Below, piece after piece: positions 56,511-64,000 of a stretch of DNA of 64,000 nucleotides. Within the stretch, counting starts at the first letter, position 1. Each line of letters starts with the position of its first letter. The DNA comes from Vibrio intestinalis (GTDB lineage Bacteria > Pseudomonadota > Gammaproteobacteria > Enterobacterales > Vibrionaceae). The position numbers were made by a program, and so were the translations under genes. Under the pieces are notes generated by a model. That model was not told the origin of the DNA, did no database searches, and saw nothing but the letters and a program-made list of their open reading frames with translations. The stretch is taken from contig NZ_JANAVY020000002.1 of the NCBI RefSeq assembly GCF_025195085.2, positions 274,284-338,283 on the forward strand, read 5' to 3'.

Positions 56511-57041
56511 ATGAGCTCAAAAGACACCGAAGCCGATGACGAATTCGCCCTCTTTAGGGATGCAGTACAAGGCGTAAAAAAGTTGCCACAGGATACCATA
56601 GTCCAGCAACCAAAAAAAAATACAAAGCACAAAGAAATCACTCGAAGTGGTCGTGAAGCAGCCGATTCTGAGTTTTATTTCTCAGATGAGTTCGTTCCGC
56701 TACTAAATGAGGAAGGACCAACGCGCTACGCGCGTGATGACGTCTCTACTTATGAAGTAAAAAGACTGCGTCGCGGCGTCTATGTACCTGACGTTTTCTT
56801 AGATATGCACGGCATGACGCAGCAAGAAGCGAAGCGTGAATTAGGCGCAATGATCGCTTACTGCATAAAGAATGAAATCTCTTGTGCCTGCGTTCAGCAC
56901 GGGATCGGCAAACACATCCTTAAGCAAAAAGCGCCATTATGGCTCGCCCAGCATCCAGATGTAATGGCCTTTCACCAAGCACCATTAGAGTTTGGCGGTG
57001 ACGGTGCACTGTTGGTTTTACTATCGATTCCAGAGAAGTAA
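56511..57041 (+). CDS. smrB: SmrB, ribosome-rescue endonuclease
   Basis: A 176-residue protein with an N-terminal extension (about 1-90) and a C-terminal Smr domain: DMHGMTQQEAKREL (about 98-111) and HGIGKHILKQKAPLWL (about 130-145). E. coli SmrB cuts mRNA between collided ribosomes. It is divergent from prmB across 73 bp. Confidence 0.94.
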   Translation: MSSKDTEADDEFALFRDAVQGVKKLPQDTIVQQPKKNTKHKEITRSGREAADSEFYFSDEFVPLLNEEGPTRYARDDVSTYEVKRLRRGVYVPDVFLDMHGMTQQEAKRELGAMIAYCIKNEISCACVQHGIGKHILKQKAPLWLAQHPDVMAFHQAPLEFGGDGALLVLLSIPEK

Positions 57042-57074
57042 CCACTCACATCAGAAGACTTAACTCATAACAAA

Positions 57075-57102
57075 AATAGGGAATCATGTTTGATTCCCTA
57101 TT
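57075..57102. terminator. Bidirectional terminator between smrB and flhB
   Basis: AATAGGGAATCA (57075-57086), loop TGTT, TGATTCCCTATT (57091-57102), perfect stem between convergent genes, with A-rich sequence before and TTCG after. It probably ends the fliK-to-flhB message. Confidence 0.85.
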
Positions 57103-57110
57103 CGTTTCAG

Positions 57111-58247
57111 TTAGCTGTCTTGCCTTAAGTCTGGCGGGATTGGCAAATCCCCACCTTTCAACGTCGGTCGTTGACCACCTTTTCTTCGGTACTGTTTTAA
57201 CTGGAATACGTAAGCCAATACTTGCGCGACCGCGGTAAACAGACCATCTGGAATTTCTTGTTCTAGCTCAGTGGAATGATACAAAGCACGAGCTAACGGC
57301 GGCGCTGGAACAATATAGATATCGTGCTCGCGGGCGATTTCACGAATCTTCATTGCCATGTGGTCGACACCTTTCGCCACCACAATCGGCGCTTTGTCGG
57401 TGGTTTGGTTATAGCGCAGCGCCACCGAGAAGTGCTCCGGGTTAGTTACGATAACATCAGCTTGTGGTACTTCTGCCATCATTCGGCGCTGAGCCGCTTC
57501 CCGTTGTAGCATACGAATACGGCCTTTCACCTCTGGCTTACCTTCGGTGTCTTTGTATTCGTCTTTCACTTCCTGCTTGGTCATTTTCAATTGGTTGGCG
57601 TGTTGCCAAATCTGGAACGGGATATCAATCGCCACCACAACCAGCAAGGAACAGCTAATCAATAGAATAAAGTTGAGCAGAATATCGAGCGCGTGGAAGA
57701 TGTTTTGCGGGAATACATCCAAACTGAGTTGGAACAAATCCTCTTTCGCCGCCTCTATCAGATAAAATGCCACACCCGACACGAGCGATACTTTTAAGAT
57801 GGATTTGATCAGCTCAACCCAACTCTGCATGCCGACCATACGTTTCAGACCGCTAAGCGGGTTCATCTTGGAAAGCTTTGGCATCGCAGCTTCAGCCGAG
57901 AAACTGATACCGCCAACCCCAGCAGCACCTATCAGCGCAGCGACAAACAGTACAAACAGAATAAGTAGTAACGGCAGTAATAGCGCACCCATTGAGCCAA
58001 GGGCGATATCAAACAATTTGGTTTGGTCGAAGATTTCTTCACGTTGCAGTTCGAAAAGACGCCCCATGATATTAAATAACGCGCGCGCCAAGCCCTCACC
58101 AAACCACATCAAGGCGACTGAACCTACAACCAATACTGAAACCGACGCTAACTCTTTTGACCTTGCAACCTGCCCTTTTTCACGAGCCTGTTGCAAGCGC
58201 CTGGGCGTGGCGTCTTCGGTACGTTCTTGACCGTCTGACTCTGCCAA
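57111..58247 (-). CDS. flhB: FlhB, flagellar export switch protein
   Basis: A 378-residue protein with four membrane helices (about 30-210) and a cytosolic autocleaving domain. The self-cleavage loop reads N269-P270-E271-H272, at the same residue numbers as NPTH in Salmonella, but with Glu for Thr; the scissile Asn-Pro bond is kept. FlhB switches export from rod/hook to filament proteins. It is 46 bp after fliR, the last gene of the export operon. flhA, normally its neighbour in enterics, is 46 kb away. Confidence 0.96.
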   Translation of the reverse strand: MAESDGQERTEDATPRRLQQAREKGQVARSKELASVSVLVVGSVALMWFGEGLARALFNIMGRLFELQREEIFDQTKLFDIALGSMGALLLPLLLILFVLFVAALIGAAGVGGISFSAEAAMPKLSKMNPLSGLKRMVGMQSWVELIKSILKVSLVSGVAFYLIEAAKEDLFQLSLDVFPQNIFHALDILLNFILLISCSLLVVVAIDIPFQIWQHANQLKMTKQEVKDEYKDTEGKPEVKGRIRMLQREAAQRRMMAEVPQADVIVTNPEHFSVALRYNQTTDKAPIVVAKGVDHMAMKIREIAREHDIYIVPAPPLARALYHSTELEQEIPDGLFTAVAQVLAYVFQLKQYRRKGGQRPTLKGGDLPIPPDLRQDS

Positions 58248-58293
58248 CTCAGTCTCCTGTTACTTCTAGAACCATAACTTCAAAAAGTATGGA

Positions 58294-59076
58294 CTAACAA
58301 TTTAAACGAATAAAGCGACAAACTTGCTGTTCACCCTGCAGCCAGATCAGCTCGTAATGGGTAAATAGACCGCCAATGATGTACCAACATAAAAGCAAGC
58401 CGACAATCAAGGCAAAGGCAAAACCTAATGAGAAGATGTTTAGCTGCGGAGCTGCACGAGTCATTACGCCAAATGACAAGTTAATGGTCAAAAGTGCAAT
58501 AATGCCAGACAGCGACATACTTAGCGCTAGCTGGAACATGGTTCCAAGCCACAACGCTAACTCACGAAAATCCACCGCGTTCAGTTTACCAATCCCAATA
58601 GGCAATGACTGGAAGCTCATCACCACCAGCATCAACATCTTTAAATGGCCATCGGTGGCCAAAAAGAACATGGTGGCCAAAAACATGAATAGCTGACCAA
58701 GCAAAGGGGTGTTCTGACCGTTAGCAGGGTCAACCATTGAAGCAAAACCCAAGCTCGATTGCATACCTAAGATCTGACCCAAAATAACAAAGGTTTGGAT
58801 CATAAACTGCGTCACCGTACCCATCGCCACGCCAATGATGATCTGCTCAAGCAGCACCATAAAGCCCTGGAAAGAGAGCAACTCAATAGATTGCGGTACA
58901 GCAGGTATCGCAGGCATCACAGCCAAAGTAATGGCTAAGCCAAGATAAAGCCTAATACGGGTGGAAACAAAGCGCGCCCCTGTTACCGACATCACCATCA
59001 ACATGGCGGCAATGCGGGTATAAGGCCAAAAGTAGTTGGCAATCCAATCGAGGACGACGCTTGCAGGGTACTCCAT
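58294..59076 (-). CDS. fliR: FliR, flagellar export gate protein
   Basis: A 260-residue membrane protein with about six helices (YFWPYTRIAAMLMVMSVTGARF near the start, FVILGQILGMQSSLGFASMVDP in the middle). It assembles with FliP and FliQ into the export gate. It is 8 bp after fliQ. Confidence 0.96.
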   Translation of the reverse strand: MEYPASVVLDWIANYFWPYTRIAAMLMVMSVTGARFVSTRIRLYLGLAITLAVMPAIPAVPQSIELLSFQGFMVLLEQIIIGVAMGTVTQFMIQTFVILGQILGMQSSLGFASMVDPANGQNTPLLGQLFMFLATMFFLATDGHLKMLMLVVMSFQSLPIGIGKLNAVDFRELALWLGTMFQLALSMSLSGIIALLTINLSFGVMTRAAPQLNIFSLGFAFALIVGLLLCWYIIGGLFTHYELIWLQGEQQVCRFIRLNC

Positions 59077-59084
59077 CAGGGCTC

Positions 59085-59354
59085 CTAGTACAGAACCTGA
59101 GGTAATTGCTCAATGATGGAATAGAAGTATTCCGTCATCATGGTGGTCATCATGTGGGCAAAGAACATCAAAGCCAACAAGGTCACGATTAAACGCGGTA
59201 AGAAACTTAGAGTTTGTTCGTTAATCGAGGTTGCGGCTTGGAATATCGCCACCACCAAACCAATCAAAAGGCTGGGAATGATAATGGCGCACACCATGAT
59301 AAGCACCATCCAAAGTGCATCACGGAACAGCTCGACGAACATTTCAGGAGTCAT
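59085..59354 (-). CDS. fliQ: FliQ, flagellar export gate protein
   Basis: An 89-residue protein with two membrane helices (about 15-40 and 50-72) and the family motif ATSINEQTLSFLPRL. It is 12 bp after fliP and 8 bp before fliR. Confidence 0.96.
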   Translation of the reverse strand: MTPEMFVELFRDALWMVLIMVCAIIIPSLLIGLVVAIFQAATSINEQTLSFLPRLIVTLLALMFFAHMMTTMMTEYFYSIIEQLPQVLY

Positions 59355-59366
59355 AGGCTTCTCCCG

Positions 59367-60239
59367 CTACAAGGCAAAACTGCCGGCCAAGGTGGACAAT
59401 ATCAAGTTCCAACCATCGACCAATACAAACAGCATGAGCTTAAACGGCAACGATACGATCATTGGCGAAAGCATCATCATACCCATCGCCATCAGAACCG
59501 AGGCCACCACCAAGTCGATAATCAAAAACGGCAAGAACAGCATAAAGCCGATCTGGAACGCGGTTTTCAGCTCCGAAGTGATAAAAGCAGGAATAAGAAC
59601 CGCCATGGAGACATCTTCCGGCGCAGTTGCCGTTGAGCCTGAGATGTTAACAAACGTCTCTAAGTCCTTCACTCGCGTCTGTTTTAGCATGAAATCCTTC
59701 ATCGGAATTTGCGCTAAATCGAACGCTTGGCGCGCTGAGATCTGCTCGTTAATGTAAGGTTGAATCGCGGTATCATTCACCTTGTTCAGTACTGGCGACA
59801 TGATAAAGAAAGTCAGAAATATCGCGATACCAATGATCACTTGGTTAGATGGCGTCTGTTGTAAACCCATCGCCTGACGCAATATCGACATCACCACCAC
59901 AATACGGGTGAAAGACGTCATCAAAATCACCATGGCTGGCAAGAAGCCAAGCATGGTCATCAACGCTAGAATTTGCAGGTTGATGGAGTAATCTTCACTG
60001 CCATCAGGATTGGTGGTCATGGTTAGCGCAGGAATACCACCACTGCCGCCTGTAACCGTGCTAGTTGAGATGGTCTTAGCCGAGCCTTGTTGCTGTTCCA
60101 TGGCACTGACTGTGACAGAGTTCGATGCAACACTGTTATTCACTGGGGTATCTAGCTCTTCTTGAGCCAATACGCTGGTTGAAAACAAGGCCAATACCAA
60201 GCTCAATAACAGGGAAGATAATGCGTTAATTTTTATCAT
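59367..60239 (-). CDS. fliP: FliP, flagellar export gate protein
   Basis: A 290-residue protein with a signal peptide (about 1-25, ending LAQ) and four membrane helices in the mature part; conserved segments are [19 protein letters not shown] and [13 protein letters not shown]. It forms the core of the gate. Its start overlaps the end of fliO by 14 bp. Confidence 0.97.
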   Translation of the reverse strand: MIKINALSSLLLSLVLALFSTSVLAQEELDTPVNNSVASNSVTVSAMEQQQGSAKTISTSTVTGGSGGIPALTMTTNPDGSEDYSINLQILALMTMLGFLPAMVILMTSFTRIVVVMSILRQAMGLQQTPSNQVIIGIAIFLTFFIMSPVLNKVNDTAIQPYINEQISARQAFDLAQIPMKDFMLKQTRVKDLETFVNISGSTATAPEDVSMAVLIPAFITSELKTAFQIGFMLFLPFLIIDLVVASVLMAMGMMMLSPMIVSLPFKLMLFVLVDGWNLILSTLAGSFAL

Positions 60240-60621
60240 TCTTCTTTAAAAGCTGAGTCAGTTGATTTGCAAACGGACTGGATGCCAGCTCCTCCTGAGA
60301 CAAAGGTTTTTCCAGTTTAGAGATTAATTGAATCGCTTGTGGAGTGACCCCCACTAAGAACTGCTCTTCACCTGCTTGAACGATGATAATACGTTCTCTT
60401 GTGCCTACCGCAACTTGCCTAACAACACTCAACCCCTTTTGATTGGCTAGCGCAGGCATGCGCATACGCTTTAACAACCAAGCCAACAATAAGATCAGTG
60501 CTAAAACGAACAAGAGCGACCCAAAGGTGGTCGCCCAATCTAGTTGGCTGGTAGGAGCCGCTAACGCCATTGGTGACAACAGCGATGAAAGCAGTAAAAG
60601 CGAACACGCTTTCCAGTTCAT
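60226..60621 (-). CDS. fliO: FliO, assembly factor for the FliP gate
   Basis: A 131-residue protein with a cleavable-looking hydrophobic N-terminus (about 5-22), one membrane helix ([18 protein letters not shown], about 36-53) and a small beta-rich cytosolic domain ([20 protein letters not shown]). It helps FliP assemble. It is 3 bp after fliN and overlaps fliP. Confidence 0.93.
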   Translation of the reverse strand: MNWKACSLLLLSSLLSPMALAAPTSQLDWATTFGSLLFVLALILLLAWLLKRMRMPALANQKGLSVVRQVAVGTRERIIIVQAGEEQFLVGVTPQAIQLISKLEKPLSQEELASSPFANQLTQLLKKNDKN

Positions 60622-60624
60622 AGG

Positions 60625-61035
60625 CTACCTTAGCTTCTTGATTCGCTCTGTTTGGCTGATTACGTCAGTGAGACGAATACCGAACTTATCGTTCACCACA
60701 ACCACTTCGCCGTGAGCGATCAGAGTACCGTTAACCAATACATCTAACGATTCGCCCGCTAAGCGCTCTAGCTCAACCACTGAACCTTGGTTCAATTGCA
60801 GCAAGTTACGAATACTGATTTGCGAACGGCCTACTTCCATCGAAATAGTCACCGGGATATCTAAAATGGTATCGAGTTTACGACGCTCATCATCAGAAAT
60901 CGGTGAAGATGTATCTTCTAGCTCATCCAGTTGTGCTGACATCACTTCATCAACATCAATCTCTGGAGCGCTTGGATCTTCACCTAACGCGGCTGCCCAT
61001 TCGTCAGCCAGTTTTTGGTCGTCACTTGGTTCCAT
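60625..61035 (-). CDS. fliN: FliN, flagellar motor switch protein
   Basis: A 136-residue protein with an acidic N-terminal extension (about 1-50) and a C-terminal SpoA domain: DIPVTISMEVGRSQISIRNL, then HGEVVVVNDKFGIRLTDVI. It builds the lower C-ring with FliM. It is 36 bp after fliM. Confidence 0.97.
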   Translation of the reverse strand: MEPSDDQKLADEWAAALGEDPSAPEIDVDEVMSAQLDELEDTSSPISDDERRKLDTILDIPVTISMEVGRSQISIRNLLQLNQGSVVELERLAGESLDVLVNGTLIAHGEVVVVNDKFGIRLTDVISQTERIKKLR

Positions 61036-61071
61036 ACCTAATACCTATATACTTGATACTTATATAATCTT

Positions 61072-62121
61072 TTAATCTTCGATTTCGCCATCATCTTGCT
61101 CTAGCTCGGAAATTACATCCTTGCCGAGGAAGGCGATATCGGTTTTCACCACATCTGGGCGTTTGATTTTTTCTGACACTTGAACCGCTAATTTCTCGCC
61201 CGAACGCCCCATCTTAACGCGATAGGTTGGCAACTCTTCGACGAACATTACCGCATGCTCTGGCATATCGACTGGGATAATGTCGCCTGCTTGTAGCTCC
61301 ATCAAATCACGCAGTGAAATGTCTTGTTCAAGTAAATCAACGCGGAAGTTAACCGGCACATCCATGATCTCTTCACGCAGCGCCGTACTCCAACGTACGT
61401 CTGTTTCCATTTTGTCTGATTGAACACCTGCATCAAGCAGTTCACGAATCGGCTCAACCATGGAGTAAGGCATTACCACGTGGAAGTCACCGCCGCCGCC
61501 ATCCACTTCGATATGGAATGAGCTCACCACGATCACTTCGGTCGGGCTAACAATGTTCGCCATACTTGGGTTTACTTCTGAGTCGAGGTACTCAAACTCA
61601 ACACCCATTACTGGCGACCACGCCTCTTTGTAGTCTTCAAATACAATTTTCAGCAGCAACTGAACGATACGACGCTCGGTTGGGGTAAATTCACGACCTT
61701 CGATACGGGCATGAAAACGGCCATCGCCGCCAAAGAAGTTCTCCACCAAGATGAAAACCAAACGCGCTTCCATGGTAATCAGCGCCGTACCTTTAAGCGG
61801 TCTAAAGCGCACCATGTTCAAACTGGTTGGTACATACAAGGTGTTTTGATATTCGCCAAACTTCATCATCTGCACGCCGTTGATAGAAACTTCAGCGGTT
61901 TTTCGCAGCATGTTGAACAAACTGATACGCATGTGACGAGCAAAGCGCTCGTTGATGAGTTCCAGCGTTGGCATTCGACCACGAACAATGCGGTCTTGAG
62001 AAGAGAAGTCGAATTCTACCGCACTGGCATCACCCGCTACCTCATCCTCTTCAACGTCATCGACATCATCTACGCCATGCAATAGCGCATCAATTTCGTC
62101 TTGGCTTAATAGATCAGTCAC
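61072..62121 (-). CDS. fliM: FliM, flagellar motor switch protein
   Basis: A 349-residue protein: an N-terminal CheY-binding peptide (DLLSQDEIDALLHGV, residues 3-17), an acidic spacer, a middle CheC-like domain (about 45-230) and a C-terminal SpoA domain (about 255-330). CheY-P, from cheY in this window, binds the N-terminal peptide. It is 8 bp after fliL. Confidence 0.97.
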   Translation of the reverse strand: MTDLLSQDEIDALLHGVDDVDDVEEDEVAGDASAVEFDFSSQDRIVRGRMPTLELINERFARHMRISLFNMLRKTAEVSINGVQMMKFGEYQNTLYVPTSLNMVRFRPLKGTALITMEARLVFILVENFFGGDGRFHARIEGREFTPTERRIVQLLLKIVFEDYKEAWSPVMGVEFEYLDSEVNPSMANIVSPTEVIVVSSFHIEVDGGGGDFHVVMPYSMVEPIRELLDAGVQSDKMETDVRWSTALREEIMDVPVNFRVDLLEQDISLRDLMELQAGDIIPVDMPEHAVMFVEELPTYRVKMGRSGEKLAVQVSEKIKRPDVVKTDIAFLGKDVISELEQDDGEIED

Positions 62122-62129
62122 TCTTAGTC

Positions 62130-62624
62130 CTACTGAATTACGAAATCAGTAAACAGCACACGCTCAATCACGGGCTCGCCTACTGCGCGAGTCAAACTCG
62201 CTTGAATGTCTTGGGTCGCTTTATCACGAAGTTCGACACGCCCTGTCGCGCTTCGCAACTGATCGACAGTCGCCGAAGCGAACGTCGCCAACAAGGAGCT
62301 TTCAATTAACGGCGAGTGGTAGCGAGCAAGGTTTTCATTGTTGCTTCCACGTACCATCAGCTGCACTTTAATCTGAACGAGACGATCTTTCGAATCCCCG
62401 GTCACATTAAACAAAAACGGTTGGGCAATATTTACATAAGAAACGGGAGCTTCAACTGTCGCTGCCGTTTGGCTTGCTGCGAGCTCTTCTGCGCTTGGTT
62501 CACTCGAACCCATCAAGAAAAATGCAGCACCACCGCCAACAACCAACAACACTACCACGGCTGCGATAATGATAATTAGCTTGTTTTTACCTTTTGGTGC
62601 TTCGTTGTCTAGTTCTTCTGCCAT
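62130..62624 (-). CDS. fliL: FliL, flagellar basal-body-associated protein
   Basis: A 164-residue protein with a short basic cytosolic N-terminus, one membrane helix (LIIIIAAVVVLLVVGGGAAFFLM, about 16-38) and a periplasmic stomatin-like domain ending in DFVIQ. In Vibrio FliL forms rings round the stators and supports torque. It lies 49 bp after fliK. Confidence 0.95.
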   Translation of the reverse strand: MAEELDNEAPKGKNKLIIIIAAVVVLLVVGGGAAFFLMGSSEPSAEELAASQTAATVEAPVSYVNIAQPFLFNVTGDSKDRLVQIKVQLMVRGSNNENLARYHSPLIESSLLATFASATVDQLRSATGRVELRDKATQDIQASLTRAVGEPVIERVLFTDFVIQ

Positions 62625-62673
62625 AGATAAACTTTCTCTAACTATTCAGTTCTTTATTTGCTTAAGGCATAGT

Positions 62674-64000
62674 TTAAGCGTAATAACTGATTCCATCACG
62701 CTTTGATGCGACATTCAAATCAAGTTTGACGTCTGGTTCAAGGTTTTCTTCACCTGAGAAGGTTTGATTGCCGTTACCTTGACCACTTCCACCTTCATTT
62801 CCGGCCGCATATTGGCCTTGTTGCTGCCCAGAAGATTGCTGTTGAACCGAAGTATCACTTAATTGTACGCCCTGTTGAGCGAGCATTTCTCTCAAACGTG
62901 GCATCGCTTGTTCGACAATATCTCGTGCTTGTTGGTTGGCAACGGTAAAGTGGACTGTCGCGCCATCACCATTCATATTCATGCGAATCTGCATGCGGCC
63001 AAGCTCTGGTGGGTCAAGGCGAATATCAATGTTCTTGAGATTTTTCGACAGCATCATCTGCACGCGTTCAGCCACTTGCTCACTTGCCATTTCACGGTTT
63101 AGTTGCATCGCTGGCTGAGCTTGAGCGGCTTGCTCTGCACGCATTTGGTTGTTAACACCTTGCTGACCTGCTGCGTGGCTTAGTTGCTGGGCAATGGTCG
63201 CTTCTGCGCCTTGCCCGTTGTTCGCACTATCTTTTGCTGAAAGCTTACCAATTGAAGCGGCTGCGTTTGCTCCGAGTGCTGCCTTGGCGACTAACTGATC
63301 GGGGCTAGTTGGCGCGGCTACCGCTTGTGCGGTAACAGCTTGCATTTGCTGTGCTATCGCAGCTTCAGGACTAGCTGCATTGAGCATCGCTTGAGCACCT
63401 TGGGCTGCCACTTGAGGTGCTTGACCTTGTTGCTGAGCTTGAAGGGCCGCTAACTGGGCCTGCTGCATAGCTTGTGGACTTGCCGCAAGTTTATGCCCCG
63501 CTTTTAACTGATTTTCAGCAAGAGCGGCAAGCTCTGCATCCGACAGTGGCACACCGTCATTGGTTGACCAAGCAATCGCTGCACTTGTTACAGGCATTGC
63601 TGCATTTGGGTCTAATGACTCAGTGACACCTTCAATATTTTGATTCGTTGCTGCCGACACAACACCTTGAGCGACCGTTTCACCGTTTTGCGTTACTTGC
63701 GTCATTTCTTCAGCGGTCATTGCCACTACAGGTGCTTGACCGTCCACTTGTGTGGTCGCCGCACTAAATGAAGTGCCACTAACAACCATGGTTGGCTGAG
63801 TTGACTCTGGTTGCGCCTCTTGCAATGCTTTCAATGCTGCTAGCTCATCTGCCGACATCGCCTTTAACACTTCTGGGTCTAGCGACTCCAAGGCCGCATC
63901 ACTGGCAATAGCCGGTTGCTCCAGAGTATTGGTTGCAGGGAGCACGATGCGCTCACCATGTAAGGTGATGGTTTCAGGTTCTACCGCTTGGATTTGTTCC
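62674..64000 (-). CDS. fliK: FliK, flagellar hook-length control protein (C-terminal part)
   Basis: Partial: the frame is open to the right edge with no stop, so the N-terminus lies outside the window. About 442 residues are visible. Most is Gln/Ala-rich and low in complexity, as in FliK rulers. The C-terminal domain has the Flg_hook signature IDIRLDPPELGRMQIRM (about 125 residues before the end). FliK sets hook length and triggers the FlhB switch. A GTG at 63943-63945 is not taken as the start, because coding continues upstream. Confidence 0.93.
   Translation of the reverse strand, partial: EQIQAVEPETITLHGERIVLPATNTLEQPAIASDAALESLDPEVLKAMSADELAALKALQEAQPESTQPTMVVSGTSFSAATTQVDGQAPVVAMTAEEMTQVTQNGETVAQGVVSAATNQNIEGVTESLDPNAAMPVTSAAIAWSTNDGVPLSDAELAALAENQLKAGHKLAASPQAMQQAQLAALQAQQQGQAPQVAAQGAQAMLNAASPEAAIAQQMQAVTAQAVAAPTSPDQLVAKAALGANAAASIGKLSAKDSANNGQGAEATIAQQLSHAAGQQGVNNQMRAEQAAQAQPAMQLNREMASEQVAERVQMMLSKNLKNIDIRLDPPELGRMQIRMNMNGDGATVHFTVANQQARDIVEQAMPRLREMLAQQGVQLSDTSVQQQSSGQQQGQYAAGNEGGSGQGNGNQTFSGEENLEPDVKLDLNVASKRDGISYYA

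Overview
The window is about 64 kb of a Vibrio chromosome, almost certainly the large one (chromosome 1). This rests on the polar-flagellum and chemotaxis gene order flhA-flhF-flhG-fliA-cheY-cheZ-cheA-cheB-parC-parP, a 1700-residue HubP-type polar organiser, a TfoS-type competence regulator, and protein sequences typical of Vibrionaceae. The species cannot be fixed from the sequence alone. No tRNA, rRNA, IS element, prophage or CRISPR array was seen.

Layout. Positions 1-10681 (minus strand) hold one flagellar and chemotaxis block: flhA, flhF, flhG, fliA, cheY, cheZ, cheA, cheB, parC and the start of parP. Positions 10798-17458 hold sixA, an M16 peptidase, yecM, argS and a HIT protein. Positions 17514-20241 hold feoA-feoB-feoC behind a Fur-box-like sequence. 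Positions 20584-25230 hold a structured small RNA that fits TfoR, two small genes, and the membrane AraC-type regulator TfoS, a chitin-to-competence switch. Positions 25382-27915 hold znuA divergent from znuC-znuB, with a Zur-like palindrome between them. Positions 28015-45106 are an enterobacterial-like housekeeping stretch read mostly on the minus strand: fabB (with a FarS-like 3'UTR RNA), pdxB, asd, hubP, truA, accD, folC, dedD, cvpA, purF, plus mnmC on the plus strand. Positions 45160-57041 continue that backbone (yfcL, epmC, aroC, prmB, smrB), interrupted by accessory genes: a serine hydrolase, an FMN reductase, a LruC/GEVED secreted protein with a glycine-rich lipoprotein, a TRIC-like channel and a DUF885 lipoprotein. 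Positions 57111-64000 hold the flagellar export and switch operon flhB, fliR, fliQ, fliP, fliO, fliN, fliM, fliL and the 3' part of fliK.

How it fits together. The two flagellar blocks supply the export gate (FlhA, FlhB, FliO, FliP, FliQ, FliR), the switch (FliM, FliN), FliL, the hook-length ruler FliK, sigma-28, number and position control (FlhF, FlhG), the phosphorelay (CheA, CheY, CheZ, CheB) and polar array placement (ParC, ParP). HubP, the polar landmark, is encoded in the housekeeping stretch between them. Iron and zinc uptake operons flank the competence module. The most informative non-coding elements are the tfoR and farS RNAs and operator-like sites for Fur, Zur, PurR, FadR and sigma-54. 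These were found by eye and are inferences, not measured sites.
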